Positions 1 through 6,995 of a stretch of DNA of 33,501 nt are shown here, piece after piece (the first letter of the stretch is position 1; each line of letters opens with the position of its first letter). The position numbers and the translations under genes are program-made. Source of the DNA: Acidimicrobiaceae bacterium (GTDB lineage Bacteria > Actinomycetota > Acidimicrobiia > Acidimicrobiales > Palsa-688); contig PMHU01000149.1 of assembly GCA_003156795.1 (NCBI GenBank), forward strand, positions 6,594-40,094, read 5' to 3'. Below the pieces are notes generated by a model, which was not told the DNA's origin, searched no databases, and worked only from the letters and a program-made list of their open reading frames with translations.

Positions 1-176
1 CCCAAGGCTGCGGCGACTATCCAGATCAACAGCCCGGTGAGGACCCCGAGCGCCACTCGCGCCGCCCGTCGCCGGCCGTGGAGCACGACCGTGCGCAAGA
101 CGATCAGGGTGTCGGGACCCGGGAGGAGGACGAGGAGGACCGACGCGGCCGCGAACGCCAGCAAAGCCGTGAGCAC
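1..176 (-). CDS. LysE/RhtB family exporter, N-terminal fragment (runs off left edge)
   Basis: Reading the minus strand from a GTG at 176 gives about 58 residues that continue past the window edge. They start with a hydrophobic helix followed by PGPDTLIVLR and a Gly/Ala-rich second helix. PGPDT after the first helix is the hallmark of the LysE/RhtB family of inner-membrane amino-acid and metabolite exporters. The start is not certain: no in-frame ATG is near, and the only SD-like string (GGGAGG) lies more than 20 nt upstream of this GTG. The gene is divergent from the VOC-fold gene. The cargo cannot be inferred. Confidence 0.8.
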   Translation of the reverse strand, partial: MLTALLAFAAASVLLVLLPGPDTLIVLRTVVLHGRRRAARVALGVLTGLLIWIVAAAL

Positions 177-282
177 GCGTCCATTCTGGCGGAGGGTGGC
201 CGCGACCTCCCGGTATTTTTGAGAGTCATCCAGTGGTCGGTCTTGGAAGGTGTGTCGACAGGCATTGGTGCATGATGGGACC

Positions 283-657
283 GTGCTCGACCACCTCTCG
301 ATCCAGTGCGCCGACCCCCGGGCCAGCGCTGCCTTCTACGATGCAGTCCTTCCGGCTGTAGGCGGAGGGCGAATCATGGACTTCGGCGACGTCATAGGTT
401 ACGGAGTGCCACCACGACCGGACTTCTGGATCGCTCCCCAGCAAACGGGCGATGGATTTCGCGAATCCCACGTCGCGTTCTCAGCGCCAAATCGCGACGC
501 GGTGCGGGCCTTCGTAGATGCGGCCGTCGCTCACGGCGCCGAAGTGCTTCACCAGCCACGTGTGTGGCCCGAGTACCACGCCAACTACTACGGCGGTTTC
601 GTGCGCGACCCCGACGGTAACAACGTCGAGGCCGTTTGCCACCTACCCGGTCCGTAG
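283..657 (+). CDS. VOC (glyoxalase/bleomycin-resistance fold) family protein
   Basis: This 124-residue protein has the single-module VOC layout: an N-terminal LDHLSIQCAD strand with a His, a middle HVAFSAPNRDAVRAFVDAA segment and a C-terminal FVRDPDGNNVEAV motif. These are the usual positions of the metal-binding His/Glu residues in glyoxalase-like dioxygenases and lyases. GTG 283 is preferred because family members start directly before LDHLSI; an in-frame GTG at 250 would add 11 residues without family character. The 3' end overlaps by 15 bp the end of the convergent PH-domain gene. The substrate is unknown. Confidence 0.85.
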   Translation: MLDHLSIQCADPRASAAFYDAVLPAVGGGRIMDFGDVIGYGVPPRPDFWIAPQQTGDGFRESHVAFSAPNRDAVRAFVDAAVAHGAEVLHQPRVWPEYHANYYGGFVRDPDGNNVEAVCHLPGP

Positions 658-1995
658 GGCCTGGCGGGCGAGCTGGCAGGCCACCGGCAACTCGGCGATG
701 AGCTCGGCCGACTCCTGCCGGTCGCGGTCCCGAGCGAGAGCGTGGACGTTGCGCCCAGCGGTATCGAGATGGATCGTGGCCAGATGAAGCAGGCGTTGCA
801 CCGGTCCTTCCACCCGCCGGATGCTCTGGACCTTGGCCAGCGGGACCCAGTCGGTGGTCAATCGGATGCGACCCGACGTGGTCACGGCATACGTCTGATT
901 CCGGCCCCAAGAGAGGTGGCGGTACCGGAGTGGCGACTTCCACCTGGCCCGCGACGGAGGGTCGAGTCCCGGGCGCGGTACGCCGGGGAGGATCCAATGA
1001 AGCAGCCATTCCGCTTGGTCGCGGCTGCCGACCGGCAGCACCGCCCTGAGGTTTGCCGATTCGGACTTGTTCTCCCGGCTGGAGCGCTGCTTGCCGGCCA
1101 CGTCGACCTCAAGGCGGCACCAGCCGAAGGGACGCCACATCAAAGGCTCGACCAGGCGCACGGCTTGGACCCGTCCTCGGGGGATCGTTTCGGAGGTGGT
1201 CTGTAGCAGCCCGGAGCGCAGCCGGATACCGTCAGAGGCCTCGGCCACCGTCATTTCGTATTCGCTGTTTAGCCGGCGGAAGACGGTTGTCCCTAGGCCG
1301 AGAAAGGCGGTGGCGCCGCCACTGATGGTGGCACCGAGGGCGGCCGGCTCCACTGCGGTGAGGACTATCAGTCCGATTATCACGAGCTCGAGGATCAACC
1401 CGAGGCCGCTGAGGAGAATCGATGCCACCAAACGGCCGCTTCCGATGGTGAAGAGCACCCGTTCCGGTGGCGCGGGGGTGTGATCCGCGACGCCGTGTGC
1501 CAGCGCCAGCAGCCGGGCCCGCACGGCCTCGGCGTCGGCGTCGCTCAGGTATGAGAGCCGCCCAGAGGAGCCGGTGGAGGCGGCCATCCGCAGCCGGACT
1601 TCGGCCAGGCCGAATATGCGGGCGGTGGCGGGCCGTACCGTGTCCACCGCTTGGAGCTGCTCGGCTGGGAAGCGTCGCGAAGTCCGTCGGATCAATCCGC
1701 TCTCTATGCGCAGCACCCCCTCCTCTATTCGCCACCGGGTGACGAGCCACGCCACGACCGACCCGACGAGCAGCAGCCCGATCAGGCCTGCCTCCACCAG
1801 CAACGTCGTGTTGCTGGCTCCGTGGTGTGATGAGAGGTCGGTAGCGGCCAGGACCACGAGGACGGCCAGGGCCCGGCCCGTCCGAACGACCGGCGAGAGC
1901 GGATGAAGTCTTCGCCATCGCACCTCGGCAGGCGCGTTCCCGCTCGGGTCAGGGGTCGCCGGACCGTTTGGACCCGAGGTTCCGAGGATGCTCAC
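643..1995 (-). CDS. Large bacterial PH-domain membrane protein (YdbT-like)
   Basis: This 450-residue membrane protein has at least two, probably three, bacterial PH (bPH2) modules, each next to hydrophobic helices. The first helix pair is around residues 40-85 and is followed by a module with RIEEGVLRIESGLI and VDTVRPATARIFGLAEVRL. A second helix pair near 190-240 precedes EYEMTVAEASDGIRLRSGLL. A third module lies in the C-terminal quarter (TTDWVPLAKVQSIRRVEGP). This is the layout of Bacillus YdbT, which is encoded next to the small YdbS as here. The GTG start (1993-1995) overlaps the stop of the upstream small PH gene as GTGA, so translational coupling is likely and the long in-frame extension towards 2256 is not coding. 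YdbS/YdbT-type proteins have been linked to resistance to antimicrobial peptides and bacteriocins; the role here is unproven. Confidence 0.88.
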   Translation of the reverse strand: MSILGTSGPNGPATPDPSGNAPAEVRWRRLHPLSPVVRTGRALAVLVVLAATDLSSHHGASNTTLLVEAGLIGLLLVGSVVAWLVTRWRIEEGVLRIESGLIRRTSRRFPAEQLQAVDTVRPATARIFGLAEVRLRMAASTGSSGRLSYLSDADAEAVRARLLALAHGVADHTPAPPERVLFTIGSGRLVASILLSGLGLILELVIIGLIVLTAVEPAALGATISGGATAFLGLGTTVFRRLNSEYEMTVAEASDGIRLRSGLLQTTSETIPRGRVQAVRLVEPLMWRPFGWCRLEVDVAGKQRSSRENKSESANLRAVLPVGSRDQAEWLLHWILPGVPRPGLDPPSRARWKSPLRYRHLSWGRNQTYAVTTSGRIRLTTDWVPLAKVQSIRRVEGPVQRLLHLATIHLDTAGRNVHALARDRDRQESAELIAELPVACQLARQALRTG

Positions 1996-2513
1996 AGTCC
2001 GGCCGCGTGGGCCTCGCCGAGCGAGGCCAGGTTGTCGCGCAACCGGGCCGCCTCTTCTGCCGGCAGCCCCGGAATGCGTGCGTCGGAAGCCGCCGCGGCC
2101 GTGTACATACGGACGGTTGCCAGTCCGAAGGATCGTTCGACCGGTCCGGCCGTCACGTCGATGTACTGCATGCGACCGTAGGGGATCACCGAGAGCCGCT
2201 GGAACATCACCCCCCGGCGGACCAGGAGGTCGTCGTCTCGCTCTGCGTAGCCCCACGCTCCCAGGCGACGGGACAGGAACAAGTAGGCGACGCCCGCGGC
2301 GGCCGTGACGACCACGAACCCGCCGGCGGCCCCTAGGACCCCTCCGGTCGCGGCCCCGACCGCGACGGCGATCACGAGGGCAGGTACCGCGGCTGCAGCC
2401 AGCTGGACCTTACGCACCGAACGTAAGCGAGGCGAAGGGGTTTGCCATTTGGCGTCAGGCCACGGCGCGGCTGCGGACGGCGGAGTCGTCCCGACTCCGC
2501 CTGCTGTTGACAT
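1992..2513 (-). CDS. Small bacterial PH-domain membrane protein (YdbS-like)
   Basis: This 173-residue protein has a Pro-rich cytoplasmic N-terminus, two adjacent hydrophobic helices (about residues 37-80) and one bPH2 domain. The domain carries the family signature: DDLLVRRGVMFQRLSVIPYG, then MQYIDVTAGPVERSFGLATV. It is the short partner of the following long PH gene, the usual YdbS-YdbT pair. ATG 2513 is chosen because the protein becomes family-like only after it; the reading frame stays open upstream to 3125 through the TSUP gene, which is a shadow. The TSUP gene ends 23 bp upstream, so the three genes are probably co-transcribed. Confidence 0.87.
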   Translation of the reverse strand: MSTAGGVGTTPPSAAAPWPDAKWQTPSPRLRSVRKVQLAAAAVPALVIAVAVGAATGGVLGAAGGFVVVTAAAGVAYLFLSRRLGAWGYAERDDDLLVRRGVMFQRLSVIPYGRMQYIDVTAGPVERSFGLATVRMYTAAAASDARIPGLPAEEAARLRDNLASLGEAHAAGL

Positions 2514-2536
2514 GGCCCGACCATACCGGCTGTCTT

Positions 2537-3304
2537 TCAGCCGTAGGCGTCGAGGGCTAGGTGTACGGCCAGACCCAGCCCGGCGCAAGCGACGACCGCC
2601 CGTAGTGGACCAGCCGGAGCTCGCCGGACGAGGATCGGCCCCAGCCGGCCGCCGACCAAGAAGCCCGCTGCCAGTGGTATGGCTGCAGACCAGCGGACCG
2701 GACCGAAGGCCACGAAGGCCACGGCGGCCACCGCATTGGCCAGACCGAGCAACAGGTTTTTCATGGCGTTGCTGCGAGCGAGCGGCTCGTCGGCACTGAA
2801 CAGAAGGAGGGCGAGGAGCAGCACCCCGGCCCCGGCCCCGAAGTAGCCGCCGTACACGGCTATGGCGAAGACGCCTACCGTGACCGCCGCGGTTGCCCGG
2901 GCCGACGCGCCCGGCGCCAGGCCGTCTTGGGGCTCCCGCACCGGTCGGCGGGGGACCAGAATGCCCAACGACGCCAGCCCTATGAGCCACGGCACGATCA
3001 AGGCGAAATCTCCGGAAGGGGTGGACAACAGCAGTACGCCGCCGGTTATCCCACCCCCGACGGCGACGTACCCCAAACGCCGAGCCCGAGCCCGCTGGCC
3101 CCTCAGCTCCGGGTGGGACCCCCACACCGAACCGACGCTGCTAAACACCAGGGCGACGGTGTTGGACACGTTGGCGGTGACCGGTGAAAGCCCGACCGCG
3201 AGCAGGGCGGGGTAGCTGACCAGCGACGCCAGCCCGGCCACGCTGCCGGCGATGCCGCCACCGAATCCAGCCAGCACCAACCAGACCGGGTCAAGGTTTC
3301 CCAA
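2537..3304 (-). CDS. TSUP (TauE/SafE) family membrane transporter
   Basis: This 255-residue polytopic membrane protein has about eight hydrophobic segments. The N-terminal repeat GFGGGIAGSVAGLASLVSYP followed by NVSNTVALVFSSVG, and its degenerate copy in the second half (YGGYFGAGAGVLLLALLLFS then RSNAMKNLLLGLANAVAAVA), are the duplicated TauE/SafE half-domains. The family exports or imports small sulfur- or carbon-containing anions such as sulfite, sulfoacetate or related organic acids. Substrate residues cannot be assigned. The start is a TTG, supported by GAGGA about 12 nt upstream. It lies between the flotillin and PH genes, probably in the same minus-strand unit. Confidence 0.9.
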   Translation of the reverse strand: MGNLDPVWLVLAGFGGGIAGSVAGLASLVSYPALLAVGLSPVTANVSNTVALVFSSVGSVWGSHPELRGQRARARRLGYVAVGGGITGGVLLLSTPSGDFALIVPWLIGLASLGILVPRRPVREPQDGLAPGASARATAAVTVGVFAIAVYGGYFGAGAGVLLLALLLFSADEPLARSNAMKNLLLGLANAVAAVAFVAFGPVRWSAAIPLAAGFLVGGRLGPILVRRAPAGPLRAVVACAGLGLAVHLALDAYG

Positions 3305-3379
3305 AATGTTGTCGGTTCCTCGTTGTCGGCTTGGGTGCCGGGCGCGACCCTACCCGTACCTGCTCGCCAAAGACCTGCC

Positions 3380-4555
3380 CTACCCGCGACCGGACGGCGG
3401 TGGCCCCTCGGGGTCGACGACTGCGGGTGCCACGACCTCGGGAACGGCGACCTGCGACGTTGCCATCTCGCCTAGGGCGGGCCCCAAGCCGTCCTGCACA
3501 ATGCGCATGAGCTGTCCCGCCTGGCTGGCAAAGCCAGCCAACAGCTGTCCCATGCCGTCCGCGCCGTTGAGCACCGTCACGTTGGCGTTGGCCAGCTGAG
3601 ACGCGGCAGCTGAGATGATTTCCGGCATCTTCTCGACGAGCATCCTCTGTAGTGCGATTCCCTGCCCCGTCCCCGTTGCTTCCGCCTGTATGCGGGTGCG
3701 AAGAGCTTCCGCTTCGGCGATGGTACGGATCCGGTAAGCCTCCGCTTCGGCCGGCTTTTGCACCGTCGCGATCAACTCCTTCTCGCGCAGTTCGGCGTTT
3801 CGCACGGCGAGCTCGGCCTGGGCCTGGAGGACGGCGTTCTGCGATTCGGCCTGGGCCAGCGGGCCCGCTTGCGCAGCTTGGGCCTGGGCCCGGTCGACCT
3901 CTGCTTTGTAACCCGCCTTCGTGACCTCAGTCTGACGCTCGTACTCGGCCTGGTTGCGCAAGGACTCCTGGTGGGCTTGGGCCGAGGCCTGCTCAGCTTG
4001 GGCCTGGGCGATCTGGGCATCGCGCTGGACGGCCGCTTGATGGGGCGCAGCCAAGGCGGCGATGTAGCCCGAGCCGCGGTCGTCGATGGACTGGATCTGA
4101 AGAGAATCCACGACGAGGCCGATCTTTTCCATCTCTGGCTTCGATGAGTCGAGGACCACCTCGGCGAGCCTTTGGCGCTCGCGGATGATCTCCTCCACGG
4201 TCATGGAGCCGATGATGGACCGCAGGTGTCCGGCGAAGATCCGCCCGGTCAACACCGACATGTGATCCTGGTCCTCGAGGAAGCGGCGCGCCGCGTTGGC
4301 GATGCTCTCATGGTCGTCGCCCACTTTGAAGGCAATGACGGAGCGGCAGAGCAGGGTGATCCCCTGCTTGGTCACGCACTCCTCCGCGACCTCGGCCTCC
4401 TGCATGGCGAGCGTCAGGGCGCTGACCCGCGACAGCACGGGCATCACGAACGCACCGTGCCCGGTCACGATCCTAAACGGCAGGCCGTCGTCGGACTTCT
4501 TCCTGCCGCTAACGAGCATCGCCTCATCGGGTGCCGGAACGTGCCAACCAAACAT
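3380..4555 (-). CDS. Flotillin-like SPFH domain protein
   Basis: This 391-residue protein starts with an SPFH/band-7 domain (about residues 1-165; for example GHGAFVMPVLSRVSALTL and the GRIFAGHLRSIIGSMTVEEI segment). A long Ala/Gln/Glu-rich coiled coil follows (about 165-290, with many QAQAE and AEAEA repeats), then a C-terminal region with EKMPEIISAAASQLANANV, typical of flotillins. Flotillins scaffold ordered membrane microdomains and oligomerise through the coiled coil. No clear N-terminal transmembrane helix is visible, so membrane attachment may be by a hairpin or through the NfeD partner encoded just upstream. ATG 4555 has a perfect AAGGAGG 7 nt upstream. The protein is shorter than typical flotillins (roughly 450-500 residues), ending in a Pro-rich tail. 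Confidence 0.9.
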   Translation of the reverse strand: MFGWHVPAPDEAMLVSGRKKSDDGLPFRIVTGHGAFVMPVLSRVSALTLAMQEAEVAEECVTKQGITLLCRSVIAFKVGDDHESIANAARRFLEDQDHMSVLTGRIFAGHLRSIIGSMTVEEIIRERQRLAEVVLDSSKPEMEKIGLVVDSLQIQSIDDRGSGYIAALAAPHQAAVQRDAQIAQAQAEQASAQAHQESLRNQAEYERQTEVTKAGYKAEVDRAQAQAAQAGPLAQAESQNAVLQAQAELAVRNAELREKELIATVQKPAEAEAYRIRTIAEAEALRTRIQAEATGTGQGIALQRMLVEKMPEIISAAASQLANANVTVLNGADGMGQLLAGFASQAGQLMRIVQDGLGPALGEMATSQVAVPEVVAPAVVDPEGPPPSGRG

Positions 4556-4562
4556 TAGAGGG

Positions 4563-4569
4563 CCTCCTT
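4563..4569 (-). promoter_or_regulatory. Strong ribosome binding site of the flotillin gene
   Basis: The minus strand reads AAGGAGG, ending 7 nt before ATG 4555. This is the best Shine-Dalgarno match in the left third of the window and fixes the flotillin start. It suggests the flotillin is translated more strongly than the small NfeD-like gene upstream, which has no clear SD. Confidence 0.8.
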
Positions 4570-4617
4570 ATTGGGTTTCGCCCGCTGTCATCTTCGCGCC
4601 GAGCGGCGGTATTGCTG

Positions 4618-4827
4618 TCATCCGATGAAAGGAGTGACCTCCACCGTCCTAGCGGAGCGCTGGGCGACGACGAGGACTTCGGTCTCTTCGGCGAGCTCCG
4701 TGTCGGCGTACGCCATATAGATTTCGGTCCCGCCGCGGATGCGCACGACGATCTCGCCCGGCTTGCCGGGGGCGATGGGATGGGTGACGGTTCCTAGCTT
4801 CCCGACGACGGGATCGTCACTCGACAT
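4618..4827 (-). CDS. Short NfeD-like OB-fold protein, flotillin partner
   Basis: This 69-residue soluble protein matches only the C-terminal OB-fold domain of NfeD: GKLGTVTHPIAPGKPGEIVV, then a turn, then ETEVLVVAQRSARTVEVTPF. NfeD proteins are encoded next to flotillins and bind or modulate them; full NfeD proteins carry transmembrane helices and sometimes a ClpP-like protease, both absent here. It lies 62 bp upstream of the flotillin in the same direction, the standard NfeD-flotillin order. The assignment rests on the OB-like pattern plus context. Confidence 0.75.
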   Translation of the reverse strand: MSSDDPVVGKLGTVTHPIAPGKPGEIVVRIRGGTEIYMAYADTELAEETEVLVVAQRSARTVEVTPFIG

Positions 4828-4864
4828 GGGCGCGAAGGGTAGCCGTCACCGCTCCCCGCTGCTG

Positions 4865-5239
4865 TCAGCCGCCCCCGAAGCTGCTGTTATCGACAGTGGT
4901 CGTCGGGCAGGTCAAGGCGCCGGAGCTGTTGGTGCCTCCACCTAGCGCGTTCTCCAGGGCCTGCACCCCACCGGGGTTGCTGGCGCCGGCCGAGGCCAGC
5001 CCCGAAGCGGAGGCGACCGTGATTGGAGTATCGGAGTTGGGATCGCCCGATGCGTCGGCCTCTGCCTGTTCGTTGGCGCAGATGCCCGCGATGCCATTCT
5101 GGGCCAGGTTGGTCGGATTCAGCGGTGAGGACGGCGACGAACCCGAGCACGAACGAGCGGTGATGACGGTCAGGACCATCATCACGATGATGCCCATGAG
5201 CTTCATCATGAGCCTGGCGCGCATACCCCTCACCGACAC
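4865..5239 (-). CDS. Small secreted or membrane-anchored protein
   Basis: This protein of up to 124 residues has a Met-rich hydrophobic N-terminal helix (MKLMGIIVMMVLTVITA), then a Ser/Pro/Asn-rich region with NPTNLAQNGIAGICANEQAE, a low-complexity Ala/Ser/Gly middle and the tail LTCPTTTVDNSSFGGG. It has a signal peptide or N-terminal anchor and no catalytic domain. GTG 5239 is the longest start; ATGs at 5224 and 5209 are equally possible and none has a good SD. From memory, similar NPTNLAQNGIAG segments occur at the N-termini of secreted NlpC/P60 or conjugation-associated proteins of actinobacteria. If so, this may be a truncated relative. Function unknown. Confidence 0.6.
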   Translation of the reverse strand: MSVRGMRARLMMKLMGIIVMMVLTVITARSCSGSSPSSPLNPTNLAQNGIAGICANEQAEADASGDPNSDTPITVASASGLASAGASNPGGVQALENALGGGTNSSGALTCPTTTVDNSSFGGG

Positions 5240-5311
5240 ATATGCGAGATCGGCAGGCTGGAAAGGCTCCTTGACCGTACTTCCGCTATTGCTCGGGTGC
5301 TCCGTTGCAGG

Positions 5312-6115
5312 TCAGCTGGTGATGACGGCCTGGAGTTGGCTGACGCGGAAGTTGGGGATGGCGGCGACGGTTCGGAGGTCGGGGAGCACGCCGTGGAAGG
5401 GACCGAGGGTCCAGACGGCCGACCAGTTCTCGTCGAGCGTGACGGTGACGAACCCGGTGTTGTCGTAGGTGTGAGCGATGTTCCCGTTCGGGTACGGCCG
5501 GCCTTCTTGGCCGTAGGGGCCGGCCCATGTCGGCGAGGTGCCGTCACCCCAGTTCACTAAGTACGAGCCGGTCGCGACGATTGTCAGCGGTCCGAGGGGG
5601 GTGTTGGCCAAATACGGGTTCGGGTGGAGAGTTCCGTCCGTCACGAGGTAGGCCGGGAGGCCCGTTATGGCATATCCGGGCGGCACTCGTGGCTTCGGTA
5701 CAGGCAGCGGGATCCTGCGCCAGAAGCTGACCGCCAGATTGGTGGGACTGACAGCAGGCAAGGCAGGGACGTTGTCGACAGGGCACGCCCCTAGGCCAGG
5801 AGTCGGCTGATAGAGGTAGGCGATAGGGGGCAGGCTGGACCCGGCCGGCGCAACGCAGAATCCCGTCGACCCCAGAGTGACGAACGGGACGTTCGGGGGC
5901 GGCTTCGGCACTTCGCCAGCACCGTCCCGATGCGCCACCGCGGGCTTCCCGGGTTGCTGGACTACGTAGACGCCTCCGCAGACGATGATTCCGCCGGCGA
6001 AACTGAAACTGCACGACGCTTGCCCGGACGGCGTACTCGCCGGAGGTGAGCCCAGGCCGAGGGCTTGTCCGCGGAATAGCGCGAGGAGGACGAGGACCGT
6101 TATGCGGGTTCGCAT
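5312..6115 (-). CDS. Secreted PKD-domain protein
   Basis: This 267-residue exported protein has a signal peptide (MRTRITVLVLLALFRGQALG). A Cys-containing, Pro-rich region follows, including GGIIVCGGVYVVQQPGKP. The C-terminal half holds a PKD-like Ig fold with the diagnostic YLVNWGDGTSPTW strand-turn, then IAHTYDNTGFVTVTLDENW. ATG 6115 is chosen because it begins the signal peptide; the frame is open to 6169 but that part is not signal-like. The start overlaps the stop of the upstream lipoprotein gene by 16 nt, so the two are coupled. PKD domains mediate protein-protein or glycan contacts at the cell surface. The WGDGT-type PKD protein next to a lipoprotein recalls gene sets in actinobacterial type IV secretion-like loci, but no ATPase or channel gene is in this window. 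Confidence 0.78.
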   Translation of the reverse strand: MRTRITVLVLLALFRGQALGLGSPPASTPSGQASCSFSFAGGIIVCGGVYVVQQPGKPAVAHRDGAGEVPKPPPNVPFVTLGSTGFCVAPAGSSLPPIAYLYQPTPGLGACPVDNVPALPAVSPTNLAVSFWRRIPLPVPKPRVPPGYAITGLPAYLVTDGTLHPNPYLANTPLGPLTIVATGSYLVNWGDGTSPTWAGPYGQEGRPYPNGNIAHTYDNTGFVTVTLDENWSAVWTLGPFHGVLPDLRTVAAIPNFRVSQLQAVITS

Positions 6116-6705
6116 TTGCTCGCTACTGAGGTGGGTTTCAGGAAGACCTCGTCGGCGCCGTAGGCCCAAGGCGTCGAGTTCAGACCTAGCGGATCGGCTC
6201 CCGGTTGCTTCAAGAGCAACTCGAAGTACTCCGACGCCGGCTCGAGGACGGGTTCGACAAATAGTGCGGACGGGTCAGATGTTGTCTCGACGAAGATGCA
6301 CGCGGAGGTCCCGGTGATGAGGCGGTCAACAACTGTCTCGGCGTCGCCTCCGTCTGGACGGACGTTGTTGATCACGCCCTGCTTGAGACTCGCTTCGGCC
6401 GCTTGGACCTGTTGGTCGTAGGCCGGATCGTTGAAGATGGCTCGCAAATCAGCCCGGACCTCCGCGTTGACCTGGCGCGTCGACGCGAGTTCCCGTTCTG
6501 CGTTGCTGTACACGTGGTTCAGGACAACAAACACGGAGTTGACGTAGGCGACGGTGATCACCGTCGGGATGCTGTACGGGCCCGGGGCGGAGGTAGTCGA
6601 ACGCGGAGTCGACGTGGTCGGTGGGGCCGCGTCATGCGACCGGCTGGAACATGCCGACACCGTCAGGAGAACGACTCCGCCGAGTGCCAGAAGCGTGCGT
6701 CTCAT
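6100..6705 (-). CDS. Putative lipoprotein of unknown function
   Basis: This 201-residue protein starts with a short basic n-region, a hydrophobic core and a lipobox (MRRTLLALGGVVLLTVSAC), predicting lipidation at Cys19. A Ser/Thr/Pro-rich linker (about residues 20-45) leads to a globular, mostly helical domain rich in Glu and Gln (NAERELASTRQVNAEVRADL) with two Cys (SACIF and SKCEPA) that could form a disulfide. ATG 6705 is chosen over upstream 6747 because it begins the signal peptide, and AGAGAGG sits just upstream. I do not recognise the domain. It is the first gene of a probable minus-strand unit with the PKD protein. Confidence 0.72.
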   Translation of the reverse strand: MRRTLLALGGVVLLTVSACSSRSHDAAPPTTSTPRSTTSAPGPYSIPTVITVAYVNSVFVVLNHVYSNAERELASTRQVNAEVRADLRAIFNDPAYDQQVQAAEASLKQGVINNVRPDGGDAETVVDRLITGTSACIFVETTSDPSALFVEPVLEPASEYFELLLKQPGADPLGLNSTPWAYGADEVFLKPTSVASKCEPA

Positions 6706-6804
6706 AGCCTCTCTTATACCTTGGCACACAGGCGATGAGCGCCGCAAGGGGCAAAATCACCGCATCCGGAGGCTTCGTGGGCGCTGCCGTTCCCAAAAAA
6801 TCGC

Positions 6805-6849
6805 TAACGCGCCAGTGGATCCGATGCGGGTCGATCCGCTGTCGCGTTA
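6805..6849. repeat. Stem-loop 1 of a paired inverted-repeat element
   Basis: TAACGCGCCAGTGGATC (6805-6821) and GATCCGCTGTCGCGTTA (6833-6849) are inverted repeats matching at 15 of 17 positions around an 11-nt loop. One of the two mismatched positions would be a G-U pair in RNA. Its left arm is repeated in stem-loop 2, 62 bp downstream. No T-run follows on either side, so it does not look like a plain intrinsic terminator. Confidence 0.75.
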
Positions 6850-6866
6850 CCTGAGAAAGGTTGACC

Positions 6867-6912
6867 TAACGCGCCAGCGGACTGGGATTAGGCCGATCTC
6901 CGTGGCGCGTTA
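6867..6912. repeat. Stem-loop 2 of a paired inverted-repeat element
   Basis: TAACGCGCCA (6867-6876) pairs perfectly with TGGCGCGTTA (6903-6912). After a single bulged G, CGGA (6878-6881) pairs with TCCG (6899-6902), enclosing a 17-nt loop. The arm shares TAACGCGCCAG and the following GGA with stem-loop 1. In addition, CGCTAACGCGCCA at 6802-6814 and its exact reverse complement at 6903-6915 flank the whole pair, so the element could also fold as one large cruciform. Confidence 0.75.
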
Positions 6913-6934
6913 GCGCGATCGGGCGCCCGCCGGG

Positions 6935-6960
6935 CAAACCCGCCGGCCAAACCCGCCGGC
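6935..6960. repeat. 13-bp tandem duplication
   Basis: CAAACCCGCCGGC occurs twice back to back (6935-6947 and 6948-6960). It lies just downstream of the end of the DinB-like gene on that gene's strand, where it could be part of a GC-rich 3' structure, but no T-run is present. Confidence 0.7.
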
Positions 6961-6995
6961 CCACCGCTCCGGGCCGCTCGGGGGACGAACCCCGC

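Larger units (their letters stand above)
6706..6995. other. 290-bp intergenic stretch with structured repeats
   Basis: No supportable gene lies between the lipoprotein start and the end of the DinB-like gene. The stretch holds two consecutive stem-loops with related arms (6805-6849 and 6867-6912) and a 13-bp tandem duplication (6935-6960). Short reading frames crossing it have no domain character. It must contain the promoter for the minus-strand lipoprotein unit, but no convincing hexamers were found. Confidence 0.6.

Noticed and set aside
1996..2256. N-terminal extension of the large PH-domain frame on the minus strand
   Set aside because: It is Arg/Gly-rich, lies inside the small PH gene in another frame, and the GTGA overlap at 1992-1995 gives a better start.
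2514..3125. N-terminal extension of the small PH-domain frame on the minus strand
   Set aside because: It overlaps the TSUP transporter gene in another frame and lacks domain character.
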